Shown one piece after another: positions 12,409-24,574 of a DNA stretch of 64,000 nt; position 1 is the first letter of the stretch, and every line of letters starts with the position of its first letter. The position numbers and the translations under genes were made by a program. The notes below the pieces were generated by a model. The model was not told where the DNA came from. It worked only from the letters and a program-made list of their open reading frames with translations, and did no database searches. Where the stretch lies: contig CP136896.1 in NCBI GenBank assembly GCA_034359265.1, positions 69,265,501 to 69,329,500 of the forward strand. Direction: 5' to 3'. This DNA comes from Canna indica (lineage: Eukaryota; Streptophyta; Magnoliopsida; Zingiberales; Cannaceae).

Positions 12409-13628
12409 ATTTCATTTTGGACATTATTAATCTGTGTAGAATCTAATAATGCAAATATATTTATTTATTTCCGTAGATCTTCAAGCCAATTAATGAGAGG
12501 TCAAACAGTTATGATCAAATGTCACGTAATTGATTGTGTCGTTCTTCATTAATTGTTGCTTTCGTTTGATTTGAGTTCCTTGGGATCCATCAATAGATTC
12601 TCCATGACTTACTTATGCACTTCCTTTATGTGATTTATTGGTACTAAATTTGTTACACTTTCATTATGTTTGTTCTTCCACTTCGTGTGATATTTGTGAA
12701 CACTTTGGTGCATTAACATTGCAGTCCATGGCATTATAGAAAATAGGTAATACGTATTAGAGCTAGGAACTAGGTGCATTACTAGCAATTTTATCATGTA
12801 ATCTAAATTATTTTAGATATAGATTATCAATTACAAAACTATTGAGAATTTTACATTTTTTAGATATATATTATCAATTAAAAAACTATTGAGAATGACT
12901 TCTACATTTGTATTATCGAGCCTCGTGATGGTTTGGGTGCTCGGCATGCCATGTCGCTGAGGACACACTAGTTGCCAAAAAAATGTATTGCAACATTTGT
13001 TATACGTAACAAGTAATATTATTGTAAAATTATCGAGAGTTTGGATTATCTTGTTTGGTAACATGATTATTGAGAATTCAATACAAAAATTTATTTAAAT
13101 ATCTTTATATTTTTCTTTAAAAAAATGCAAGCCGTTTTAGAATTTTTTTCCTCTAAACATCACTAGTTTAATTATACTAAATTATAATATTAACAATTCG
13201 TTTAATTTTAGAATTTTAAAAAATTGATGATAAATTATTAATTATAAAATAAATGATAATTAATATAAATTGATAACAAGGGTGTTTGGTTGCCCGCAAG
13301 TGCAAATGCCGAAAAATACATTTGCATGTAAAAGCAAATGCACGCGAATAAAATTTGCATCATATTGTTTAGTTGCCCGCAAGTAAGTTGCAATTTTTGT
13401 TTGCAAGCGTTTGATTTGCCGCAAATGATAGTTGCAATTACACTTGCAATTTGCATCTTGATATCTGGATCTAATAATTTTGGGGTGACCCGATAGCCCA
13501 ACACAATAAAATCGTGCTCGGACCGCCATTATCGTGTCCGGCCAGGGGATGTAGGTTCGATTCGGCCTGATAGTCTGATAACCATAGTCAAGAAAAGCGA
13601 CCCGTCTAATTTTCATAATCGTGCTAAC
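12409..13628. other. Intergenic, no gene seen
   Basis: AT-rich. Contains a roughly 45-bp imperfect tandem duplication at about 12812-12897 (tattatcaatta...aaactattgagaat). From 13279 a phrase gtttggttgccc begins that recurs inverted at 15769-15788 (see findings). Confidence 0.5.
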
Positions 13629-14159
13629 TAGAGTTGTTCACAGGTTGGGTCGGGTCAGGTTTGGAAAAAAAAAATTGGCCCAACCCAACCAACAAGCAAT
13701 CGGGTCGGGTTGGGTCGGGTTTTAAGGTAAATTTTTTTGAACCCGACCTGACCCGCCCAAAATCGGGTCGGGTCGGATCGGGTAGTCGGGTTACCCATTA
13801 TATAATAATTTTTTTTAACCCCAAGCGTCTGTCGCGTCTTCCCAAGAAGACGCGGCTGTCTTCATGGGAAGACGCGAGCCACACGACTTGTGGCTCACGT
13901 CTTCTCGCGTCTTGATTTTGATTTTTTAAAATATATTTTGAAAAAAATAGTAATACAAAAATATATTTAATCATGTAATCAGGTCGTGTCTCGGGTAATC
14001 GGGTTCCAAACCTTCAAACCCGAGACCCGACCCAATTATAGTCGAGGTTTAAACAAATTGAACCCAACCCGGCCCCGACTACTCGACCTGGCCCGATTAA
14101 TTCAGGTCGGGTTGGAGTCTCGGGTTCATTGGGTTGGATTTGACCCATGAACAACCCTA
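13629..14159. mobile_element. hAT MITE with 8-bp target duplication
   Basis: The ends are tagagttgttca and tgaacaacccta. The 8-bp duplication GTGCTAAC is exact at 13621-13628 and 14160-14167, which fixes both borders and the superfamily. Subterminal regions are made of repeated gggtcgggt / acccgaccc motifs. No coding capacity. Confidence 0.88.
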
Positions 14160-14630
14160 GTGCTAACAGGCCGGACCGTGACAACCTATTTAGTTATCAT
14201 TTTTGTGCCAAGCCCGGGTTACCATGCCTAAATTTTTATCGTAACGAGGGCAGGACGTCAGAATGAGTTGCCCCAAGGATTGACAGCGCCCGAAATACCC
14301 AATGCGACATAGGAGCTTAGGTTTACGACTTCAAGTGACAATGGTCGCTCGCATGGATGTTTGAAATGTGTGATTCTCGAGTACACACCAATCCACGAAT
14401 CATGCAAGTAATGGTCGATGGGCGTCGAAAAAACCTATGACATAGTAAAAAAAGGCTAGAAAAATCGCCCAAATTCGTCCAACAATAATATGCAATAGAA
14501 GTTCGACAGAATTTAGAAGCAATGACAAAGCAAATAGAGACATATGGTAAATATATCATTTAACTCAACAATAATTCATCAACTACAACAGAATTGATTC
14601 GATACAAAATAATATTATTTTATACTTTAA

Positions 14631-15355
14631 GATGTCGTTTGGTTGACATAACTTTCTTTAGAAAGTTGTATTTCTTAAAAAGTTATATTTTTTTGTCTTG
14701 TTTTGGTTGACACACTTTTTGCATTTTGTATGAATTATAATTTTTTGAGGAAGTGTAATTTTCTACAAAATACAAAAAGTAACTTCCCAAGGGGGACCTA
14801 GATAAGTTGCACTTTCTGCGTTGTATTTGAAAGAAAAAATAATTGTATCATCACATTTATATTTAATGCTAAATTTATAATTCATATTGTCATATTAGAT
14901 AATCCATAAGTTATTGACTCATTTATTTTATTTTATTTTAATTTAAGTAAAATATATAATGATTTAATATTAACTCCAAATGAAAATTATTTTTTCATAT
15001 ATAATAAATTATATATCATATTAGTTATATATGAAAAAATTATTTTATATATATATATATATATTAAAAATATTAATTTACCAATAAAATTTAATTTTCC
15101 ATATATTCTAATATATAAAAAATAAAATATTAATTTATAGAAAGAAGAGTATATTGATAATTTAATATATACTTACTAGAAAATACCAATGTCAATCAAA
15201 TATGTTAGAGGTGGAAAGTTATATTTCCTATCAATTAATTTTTTTATCAATCAAACACACTTTTGATACTTTTCGACAAACATACGTGAAAAGTTAATTC
15301 ATGTGAATTATAATTTTTCATCGAAGTTTACTTCTCATGTCAATCAAACGATACC
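14631..15355. mobile_element. Harbinger-like MITE with TAA target duplication
   Basis: Inverted termini gatgtcgtttggttgacat (14631) and atgtcaatcaaacgatacc (ending 15355) match at 16 of 19 positions. TAA flanks both sides (14628-14630 and 15356-15358), the usual 3-bp target of PIF/Harbinger elements. The AT-rich interior has no transposase. Confidence 0.8.
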
Positions 15356-15358
15356 TAA

Positions 15359-16254
15359 ATCACAATCTAGTCCAGTATAATATTATTTTATATTATTTAT
15401 CAAATCAAATTAATAATTTTTAATTGATGTATAATATTGAAAATATAAAAATTATATCAAACGACATCAGATCTAAAATCTGACACTATCATCACGTTCA
15501 GCATGAGAAAACCTACAACTTTTGTATTTATCACGTCTTCATCCGACGACTCTAAGTCACTCAAATTAACTATTTTCTAATATTTAAATTATTACGTTTA
15601 TAATTTTAATCTTGTATTGTAGATTTTTTTTAGCTTCAATTTTTTTTTTTTTGTGCGGATGATATTAGAAACATAATTTATAAATACTAAATGCTACAAA
15701 TTTTTTTTGCAATCAACCAAATAAATTTATTAATCTATTTACTGAAATTAGAGTTGCAACGTTTATAATTGGGGCAACCAAACATCTCCGATATAATTTA
15801 GCATATAAATTTTACGTGAATATATGCTAACATTATCAAATTTAAGGCATATATTCAATATTTAATATAGCTAATACCATCATCATGTTCATGACCTATT
15901 TACCTAGAAAAAGTACAAGGAAAAAGACGCTTAAAATCTTCACTGTGTGGCTCAAGAATGGAAGATAGTTTAAAGCGACGTAAAAAAGAATTGTAATAAG
16001 TTCAACAATTATAAAAAAGGATGAAAAATATTATTTTGCTTAATCTTATTTAATTTAACAAAACGAGAAGAAAATATTTTACTATTTAATTTAACAACAA
16101 AACAAATAATATTATTTAAATATCATAAAAAATTAATACCTCCTCGTCCATTCAGATATTCTCAATTTTTTATGGTAATTACATATATTATTTTGCTCAC
16201 CCTTTCTTCTAGTCGAATGAACAAATCCTCTCTCTCACAGAGCTGAGTCCAAAC
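15359..16254. other. AT-rich intergenic upstream of PWP2
   Basis: No gene or RNA recognised. The sequence becomes less AT-rich only at about 16240, where the PWP2 promoter motifs begin. Confidence 0.5.
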
Positions 16255-16351
16255 TGGGCTGCGCAAGACATCTGGGCCCACTTATATAGTTTGGTTTTGA
16301 CATGGCCCGTGTTTCTTTGAATAGTACACATTGAGCTCAAAATTAGGGTTT
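16255..16351 (+). promoter_or_regulatory. PWP2 core promoter: site II motifs, TATA and telo-box
   Basis: TGGGCT lies at 16255-16260, the palindrome TGGGCCCA at 16273-16280, a TATA-like ttatatag at 16282-16289 and TTAGGGTTT (reverse of the telo-box AAACCCTAA) at 16343-16351. The start codon follows at 16423. Site II (TGGGCY) plus telo-box is the known combination in plant promoters of ribosomal-protein and ribosome-biogenesis genes, which fits this gene's product. Confidence 0.7.
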
Positions 16352-16422
16352 TAGCTCTCCAAAAACCTGAACGACCGTGTTAGCGAGAGGAACCCTGAGC
16401 TTGGAGATCTTGGCCGCCGGCA

Positions 16423-19400
16423 ATGAACTTCCGCTTCCAGAACCTCCTGGGGGCGCCGTACCGCGGTGGCAACACGGTGGTGACGGAGGATGGCGTCCTC
16501 CTCTCCCCCGTCGGCAACCGCGTCTCCGCCACCGACCTCCTCAAATCTCAGACACAAACCCTCCCCTTTGAGGCTTCCACCAACATCGCCCGCATCGCCG
16601 CATCTCCTGACGGCGCATTTCTTCTCGCCGTCGATGATGCCTCCGGCGCCCTCTTCATCAATCTCCGCCGCCGCGCTGTCCTCCACCGCATGAATTTCAA
16701 GCGCCCCGTCACCGCCCTCCGCTTCAGCCCGGACGGCGCTCTCATCGCCGTCGGTCTCGGGAAGCTCCTCCAAATCTGGCGGTCCCCTGGCTTCCGCAAG
16801 GAGTTCTTCCCTTTCCAGCTCGAGAGAACCTACCCGGACTGCGCAGGCGCTGTGACGGCGCTGGATTGGAGTCCGGACTCGAAGTACCTCCTCGCCGGAT
16901 CAAAGGACCTGACTGTGAGGCTCTTCTCCTTGCAGGGATCGAAAGGCCAGAACAAGCCGTTTCTGTTTCTCGGGCACAGGGATGCCATAGTGGGTGCCTT
17001 TTTCTCAATGGAGAAAAAGAGTGGTAGAGTCTTCAGGGCGTATACGATATCGAGGGATGGTGCCATTTTTACATGGAATTTGGTGGAAAGTCATGATTTT
17101 GATGATCAAGAGAAGCTCAACTCGGATCCTCCTTCTCCTGGTACACCCGAACAGCTGTCGTCCAGAAAAGATCAAGGTGAAGATCCTATGGATATCGAAA
17201 GTAATAAGAAAAAGAGGAAGAACTTTGGTGGTGGTGATGATGATGAAAATTCTGAGACCCCTTTGCATAAAGCGAGATGGGAACTTCTTAAAAAGGATTT
17301 CTTTATGCAGGCCCCTGCAAAATTAACAGCTTGTGATTACCACAGGGAATTGGATATGGTGGTTGTTGCTTTCTCCAATGGGGTCTTTGGCCTGTATCAG
17401 ATGCCGGATTTTGTTTGCATCCATCTGCTTTCCATATCCAGGGAGAAGATCACAACTGCAGTGTTCAACAAGCTTGGCAACTGGTTGACATTTGGGTGTG
17501 CGAAGCTCGGGCAGTTACTCGTGTGGGAGTGGCGATCAGAAAGCTATATCTTAAAGCAACAAGGACATTATTTCGATGTGAACTGCTTAGCGTACTCACC
17601 TGACTCACAGATGTTGGCCACAGGAGCTGATGATAACAAAGTTAAGGTGAGATACAGTAACTAAATTGAAACATATTTGGACATAAATATGATGGGATCA
17701 ACATATGAACCAATTTATGCACTCTAAAGCTGTTACTGAATCCTTTGTATGATCTTTGGATTTTGCAAGTTTATGATTCCATTTATGATTTTCAAGTACA
17801 TTTTCCTAATAAGTTTCACAGTGAACTTGTTTGTTAATAACTTTCATTTATTTTCAGCTGTTCTTTAGTATCTTTCAGTATTGTTTATTTATTAAATATG
17901 TTGAATGAGCAATACATTAGTATTTTTTTGTTGTATTGCAGGTTTGGACAGTTTCATCAGGGTTCTGTTTCATAACTTTCTCTGAGCATACTAATGCTGT
18001 CACTGCAGTCCATTTTATGACTAATAATCATACACTTTTAAGTGCTTCATTAGATGGTACTGTTCGTGCTTGGGATTTGTTTCGTTACCGAAATTTTAGG
18101 ACTTTTACTACTCCTTCCCCCAGACAGTTTGTCTCTTTATCATCTGATCCAAGTGGTGAAGTGATTTGTGCTGGAACTCTTGATTCATTTGAGGTATATT
18201 TTTGTCATACCTAACTTGGCCATGCTGCAAAGTGTTGTCGACAACTTTCTTTCTGATATCACCTTTTATATGCTGTTCTTAGATATTTGTTTGGTCAATG
18301 AAGACTGGCCGATTGTTGGATGTACTAGGTGGTCATGAGGGACCAGTGCACGCTCTAATGTTTTCTCCTACAAGTGTAAGTACTGTTGCCTTTTACTTTG
18401 ATTTTTTATATGTGGAACACTAAATGAGTTTGCATATAACTATTTGGATAATGCTGTTTAAACTCAAACGTGTCAATGCCACTGTAGCTTTGATGTCATT
18501 ACTAGGTTTGTTCTTGTTGATGGTTTCCAAAAGCACTGTTATCTGTCTAGTTAGCATCTTCAACTTTCCACAATATCTCTGATGTAGGGTTTTTTGCACA
18601 ATAGTTAATTGGGATTATTATGAAACAATATTCACTTATGATTATGTGAAGATGGCTCATGATGTTTAATTTCCAGTCAGTTCTCGCTTCATCTTCGTGG
18701 GACAAAACTGTTCGCTTATGGGATGTTTTTGAAGGGAAAGGTGCAGTTGAAACTTTTCCTCATAATCATGACGTCCTTACTGTAGTCTATCGTCCAGATG
18801 GGAAGCAGCTAGCTTGCAGCACATTAGATGGTCATATTAATTTTTGGGATCCTATTGATGGCCTGTTAATGTACACCATTGAGGGTCGTAGAGACATTGC
18901 TGGTGGACGTCTCATGACAGATAGAAGATCAGCATCTAATTCAAGTTTGGGAAAATATTTTACATCTTTATGTTATTCGGCTGATGGAAGCTATATTTTT
19001 GCCGGCGGGAACAGCAAATACATATGCATGTATGATGTTGCAGACCAGGTCAGTCATTATATTGGCTATGATCTTGTATGTTTCTTTCTGGCTTTACATT
19101 TTTACAAGCTGCTGGTGGTTCTTCAAAGTGACGTCTATGTGAATTCAAATTGCAAAATCTGACTACTGATTGTGTAATTTGTGTTATAATTGAAAGTAAT
19201 TTAATGTTTTCCTTGCTCAATACGTCTAACAAAAATAGATATAGAGTTATTTACTCAACTATTGAACAGTTCTTGGTTAAGTTTTTGTATTTCTATGCTA
19301 AATTGGACATATCTTAACTATTTATTTTGAGCAATAGTATGAATTGCCTTTGGCATATTTTCGAACGTGAGCTATATGTGAGTATTTTACCCAAGTTACA

Positions 19401-20652
19401 AATATATATAGTTCGTTTTAAGAGGTTTTGCTGTAGTTAGCCTCATGTTAGAATCTATATTCATATATTGCCACCTTCCACTTTCTTGCAACAATAATTG
19501 CTAGGTGCATCAAATTTAGGAAACCGGAAAATAGTCATTTGATTGTAAATACTAATCAATATCCAAAGCCTTAGCATCATACCATCTGTTGCATGCTATA
19601 TTGTACTCACAATTCTTTTCTTAGGTTGGCATTATTGTGGTCACCCCTTTGTTATTTGTATACTTTTTTCCTTTAGTGAACAGTATGATTACGTTTTGTT
19701 CAGTGTTGACTATATTGTTCCTGGTACTTCTCAGGTACTGCTTCGTAGATTTCAAACTACTCGAAATCTGTCCTTGGATGGAGTTCTTGATTTCTTGAAC
19801 TCCAAGAAAATGACGGATGCTGGCCCATTGGATTTAATTGATGATGAGAATAGTGACACCGAAGTAGGGATTGATCAACAAACACGAGAATGTCTAGGAC
19901 ATGGTTTACCTGGATCCATGCCAAATCGAGGACGGCCTATTGTTCGCACAAAGTCTTTGAAAATTGCACCAACTGGGAGATCATGGGCTGCAGCAACCAC
20001 AGAGGGAGTCCTGATGTACTCCATTGATGAATCTTTTGTCTTTGACCCAACTGATCTCGATGTTGATGTGACTCCTGAGGTACATCTGTATTCAAGATTT
20101 TGGATTGTTGCATGTTTATTTTAGACAAACTCTTTTTAAATGTTGACTAATAGCAACTGACCTTTTATTCAATAGGCTGTTGAAGAAGCTCTAGAAAGCA
20201 ATCAACCACAAAGGGCTTTATTGCTCAGCCTTCGCCTAAATGAAGATTCTCTCATTAAAAAATGCATTTTCTCAGTAAGGCCCTTGGATATTCCAACTGT
20301 TTCTTCTTCCATACCATTCAAATATCTTCAACGACTGATTGAAGCATTTGCCGATCTGTTAGAGAACTGTCCTCATCTTGAATTTCTTCTTCGCTGGTCT
20401 CAGGTCTGATATGGAACTATCACACTTGATCACTAAACTTGTTCATTTACACCACATCTGACTTTCACTCTCTTTCAGGAGCTTTGTAAGGCCCATGGTC
20501 ATGCCATTCAGCAGAACTCCCGCAGCCTGCTTCCATCATTAAGGTCCTTGCAGAAAGCGATCTCTAAGTTGCATCAAGATCTGACAGATACATGTTCATC
20601 AAATGAATATTTACTTAGATATCTATGCTCGACGAGCACGAAGATGCAATAG
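16423..20652 (+). CDS. PWP2: Periodic tryptophan protein 2 / UTP1 (U3 snoRNP, SSU processome)
   Basis: Seven exons: 16423-17646, 17942-18193, 18283-18375, 18677-19048, 19735-20079, 20176-20403, 20479-20652. Every intron is GT-AG and phase 0, giving 895 codons, about the size of plant PWP2. The protein is a subunit of the UTP-B complex, which binds U3 snoRNA and the 5' external spacer of pre-rRNA in the nucleolus and is needed for 18S rRNA processing. The N-terminus MNFRFQNLLGAPYRGG is the conserved start. WD40 repeats fill most of the protein (for example SASLDGTVRAWDLF, GTLDSFEIFVWSM, ASSSWDKTVRLWDVF), interrupted at about residues 230-280 by a charged insert (MDIESNKKKRK, then GGGDDDENSE). 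The last 140 residues are the Utp12 domain. No lesion is seen. The stop is the TAG at 20650-20652. Confidence 0.96.
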
Positions 20653-21148
20653 GTTGGTGACTTGCACCTACTACTTAGGTTCTCTAGCCTAATGAATATA
20701 TTGCACACATTCGTCTTTCTAATTTTGGTTGAGGTTAAAGAAAATAGTTGTTCTTCTTTATGTGTATATTTACTTGCAATGTTTAAGTCGGACTTTCTAA
20801 TATCATGCAGATGTGGAGGTTGTATTCTTATTGTTACAGTAATATCATGCAGATGTGGAGGTTGTATTCTTATTGTTACAGTAATATCATGCAGATGTGG
20901 AGGTTGTATTCTTATTGTTACATTACTGTCTAACATCATTGCAGAATAGTTTTATGATTTCTTTTGAAGGTATAGATGATAGGAAATTTCTAGCAATTTT
21001 AAGACCATGATTCCTTTGGGGGCTTTGGTTAAAGTACTTGCTGTTTCTTTGCATTAGCATCTGTCGCATATAACTTGACTTAAAGTCTAATAAGTGCTAT
21101 AATCCAACTTAATATTTTTTTCTTGTTAGCAACATAAGCTGTCCACCA
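20653..21148 (+). other. PWP2 3' flank / probable 3' UTR
   Basis: Non-coding sequence after the PWP2 stop, with the 42-bp tandem repeat in it. I cannot fix the poly(A) site. Confidence 0.4.
20798..20923 (+). repeat. 42-bp tandem repeat, three copies
   Basis: Three nearly identical 42-bp units (20798-20839, 20840-20881, 20882-20923) start 145 bp after the PWP2 stop codon, probably in its 3' untranslated region. A chance open frame runs across them, but it has no other support. Confidence 0.95.
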
Positions 21149-21256
21149 TCACGGATCCATATCAATATCTTCATAATACCAAGGTTTTGCATAACGAGAT
21201 GGATGCAAATTGTCAAACTCAATAGCCATGCCTTTTGCAATTCCTGTTCTAATGCC
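21149..21256 (-). pseudogene. Orphan terminal exon of an unidentified gene
   Basis: A 36-codon minus-strand frame starts right after an AG acceptor (tttcatAG) and ends at a TGA. It reads GIAKGMAIEFDNLHPSR then YAKPWYYEDIDMDP. The composition is that of a real protein C-terminus rather than chance AT-rich sequence. I do not recognise the family. No convincing upstream exon is seen on the minus strand up to 24 kb, so it is either a remnant or the last exon of a gene with very short or distant exons. Confidence 0.35.
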
Positions 21257-22689
21257 CTATGAAATTCAGAATCAGTGGTCAGAAGCCTGCTTGTAGGAAT
21301 TGATTGCTTCTTTGATGTGTCTATTTCACATTTGGAATCCTGAACTTGTTTGAACTACTAAGCTTTGAAGCCCAGGATAACTGGAGGGAGCTTGGAATTT
21401 TACTTGAGACTGCAACTCGAGACTGATTCAAGGGTGCTTCAATTGTTGATTGATTGTACTGGTACACCATTCCCAAGAAGTCTTACTGCACAAGAAATCT
21501 CCCTGGCAATTGTATTGCTGTGAAGGCATGTGGATGCCATTTAATGTTAAAGAGGCGTGTTGTGAATTGATTTTGTTTACAAGATTCCATTGTAATGCCA
21601 CTCGTGTGGATGTGTTGCAAGGTGAGAATACATCTACGCTGGGGCTGAATTTTAAAATATCATTCATAATTTAAACAATCTTGTCTGGGTTTGATTCGGT
21701 GTAGTAAATGCATCATCTATAGTGAGAGCATGGAAGATGAAATACTTGGACTCTAGCTATAAAATCAGCATCTACTTTTCTCACTATGCGTAGTTCCTAC
21801 ATAATTCCTCCTTTTCTCTAAAATAATGTTCACACTATGTTCATGAGATATAGGCTTCCAACGGTCTTCCTGAGGCTGCACTGTAATTTATTTTCTATTT
21901 TCAGGTCATATCTTGTCATAATCATAACTACCGAAATCTCCACCTTGTATATATTATACTTACGTTCGATTGATTAAAACTAATCTCCTTCCTGTGCTAT
22001 GCTGCATTGCTCAACAGTACGTTGTATGTTCTCTAGCTATTTCTAAATTTGATATGAAATGGAGATGTTTGTCATGTTTCCAATTTCATCCAGCATCCGT
22101 CTTGTGAGAATCTAATACTTTTTCGCCTCGAACTTTGGAATTGATTAATTGCATGCTTGGGAAATATGGTTCATGAGTTCATGACAGATAGAACGCCCAT
22201 TTTTCTTAAAATTATTGATGTAAGGATTTTTCCGAATAAGCCAATTCATTTGGATCATTCTTTTTCCTATTCGAAGATCAGTTCTTTGTCTTTGTGTTTT
22301 CAAGTGGGGATTTTTTTTGCAGATGAAGATATGTTAAAAGACTTCCGAACTTAGTCCAGTTTTTATCTTATATTGATATTGCAGTTTTTAATCTCGGTCG
22401 TGGTAAATGTCCACGTCAGGAAAACTGATAAATATATGGATAGTTTTGCTAAGATTTAACCTAACAGTAACTGGTGATAGAGAACTAAGAAGCTTCCATG
22501 TCTCAATATTTAGCCAGGTGACTCTAAAAAGTTGAGTTGTAAATACCAAAGTATTATTGTCGATGAAGGCTGGTAGAATTGAAAACTGTACCAGCAAGCA
22601 ACCTGTTGAATTCAGTAATTAATTCAATGCCAATCCATGCTCTTTCATTCACTTGGCTAAATGAGAAAGCTATGCCAATCCAATAAGGC
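21257..22689. other. Intergenic, no supported gene
   Basis: Moderately AT-rich sequence with short open frames on both strands (for example at 21428-21674 and 22388-22597). None shows a domain or a splice context that I trust. Confidence 0.4.
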
Positions 22690-23290
22690 TGATATATTTA
22701 AAAGTCTGTCTAGGGGTTCTTTTCGTGGAGTGGCAGTTTGAAAAAAGAAGGCTTTCCACCTTCTAAGTTGGGACGAGGTCACTGCTAATAAATCCAATGG
22801 TGGTTTGGGTGTCGGAGATATCAGTTTAATCAAACACTCTGTTCATGCTATAAGCGGATCTTACCTTTTCTTAATAAGAAGGATAAATTACTGACCAGGT
22901 TACTCACTGAAAAGTATGCCAAATTACCACCCTGGAATGCATTAAATAAAAAAATTTCTCCTGGTCTTTCAAGTGTATACACTACTCCATCTTAGAAATG
23001 CATTTAAGCTTCAATTCTTTCTAAGGCAAACTCTTTGAAGCTTAAATGCATCAGTTTATTTTCTGACTGCCAAACTGCAACCAACATCTTAAATAAAAAG
23101 GCTAAGGCGCCTTGGTCTCTGATTAGATTAATAATTGATATCTGATCTTTAGCTGCTGAATTTATTTCCTTCTCCTGGAACTTCATCAACATAAATGATA
23201 ATCTAAAGCCGACTGCCTTGCCAACAAAGGTTTGTTTAAATGTTTCCAATGCCCTTCTGATACTGATACTAGTGAATACTCTGGATGCTC
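22690..23290 (+). pseudogene. LINE reverse-transcriptase C-terminal remnant
   Basis: Plus-strand translation in shifting frames gives phrases typical of the region after the L1 reverse transcriptase: SNGGLGV-like (NPMVVWVSE / QWWFGCRRYQF), then KRILPFLNKKDKLLTRLLTEKY. Many stops and frame changes. A short decayed fragment, unrelated in orientation to the larger LINE at 27-44 kb. Confidence 0.5.
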
Positions 23291-23699
23291 AACAGTTCTC
23301 TAGTCCCCTAGCAAGAGTGAAAAAAAGCTCAGAGTAGATGCTACTTCAAATCCCCAGCTTGATAATGATTCTGTAGGTTTTCTACTAGTAATAAAAACAA
23401 TCCAAACAAATTACAAGGGGTAAAAGTCTACGTTGAAATAGGTAGGATCAGTCTGCATAAGAATTTCCAGTACTATAATAATGCACCGACCGACTTCTTT
23501 AATTTGATGCGATTCATTTTCATTTCGTCATATCATGAATTAATTGGTGATATAAACCTTGTAGATCAAGATTCCATTCTTTTAGCTAACAAGTAATTAA
23601 TATGACATTTTTCATATGTTTATAAATTTTCACATGTGATGATGGTGATGCATGCACGCAATTTTTTTTGTGGGTCCTGAGTATTGGTGATGCCTCTTT

Positions 23700-24270
23700 G
23701 GTCATGAAGCAAATCAGTAGGCCGGCCGAACCAGAGCCGGTTTGGTAGACCGGTTCAGAGCCTGCGGTACTTTTCACAATATATCGTCTCCCTCCAAATC
23801 CAATAGAGGCAAGCCGCGAGCTTTGTTTACTGCAGCCACGTCTCTACGGCCTCCGAAGGAGGCAGCGGAGGACAGGTAGGGGTGCACGGAGATCTCCATG
23901 CTCCGTCCAAAAGACGATCCGGGGAAAGTGGAAAGTGTACGGGCCAAAGACGGAAGCTTTTGGAACTAGCGCCTCGCAAGATGCCACACGCCGTCGGCCT
24001 CACCAACAAATTGATGCGATGCGACTTCTTCGACTTGTCGGCGCATGGCGCTGTGAGCGACCCATCGATCGATCTCTTTGGTCATGTCCTTACACTATGT
24101 TACCACGTGTTTCGCAAGGGAAGACGGAAGCCTTGGACTATGGAGTAGTGCCCGATACCTGTTTGTGAATTTGTGTAAATGAATCTTCTGCCTTTGAGTT
24201 CTTTGCTTGGGCGACCTTTTCCATCGAAGAGAGCTGGTTGGATGCATCGGGCAGGGACCGCGATGAGCGC
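23700..24270. other. GC-rich island, unassigned
   Basis: The sequence turns GC-rich between AT-rich flanks. An 88-codon plus-strand frame (23882-24148) and a 60-codon minus-strand frame (23827-24009) overlap it. Neither resembles a protein family I know. It could be a first exon, a promoter/CpG-rich region of an unannotated transcript, or transposon interior. Confidence 0.3.
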
Positions 24271-24574
24271 AAGAATTCGTGTTTTACCATGAGAGATTAT
24301 AATTAGCCCTAATCAAACTATTTGGACGATGTAGAGATTATAATTAGCTAATTAAGCAGGGTTTTCATCTCTGCAATCTGATCTGCAGTCGACGTCATCA
24401 TAGTGTTAATGGGAGATTGGGAGTGCATATTTGTCGATTCTTTCCAGCTGAAAAAAAGCTTACAATTGGTAAGAATCACTAACTCACTCACAAAAACCGT
24501 ACGTGCTCACAGTATTCAGACCAGCAAATAAATGATGTGAAATGTTACAGCAATTAAAATTACCTCCTTGATAT

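Noticed and set aside
12110..12552. Open frames on both strands in the gggccgtgcc-rich stretch
   Set aside because: These are GC-rich subterminal repeats of the hAT element.
13480..13575. ggttcgattc phrase resembling a tRNA T-loop (B box)
   Set aside because: No matching acceptor stem, D-arm or anticodon arm around it.
16351..17268. Several open frames antisense to PWP2 exon 1
   Set aside because: GC-rich coding sequence keeps the opposite strand open; the plus-strand frame is a conserved protein.
20662..20949. 95-codon plus-strand frame after PWP2 with repeated ISCRCGGCILIVTV
   Set aside because: The repetition comes from the 42-bp DNA repeat, whose length is a multiple of three. No start context, domain or splice link to PWP2.
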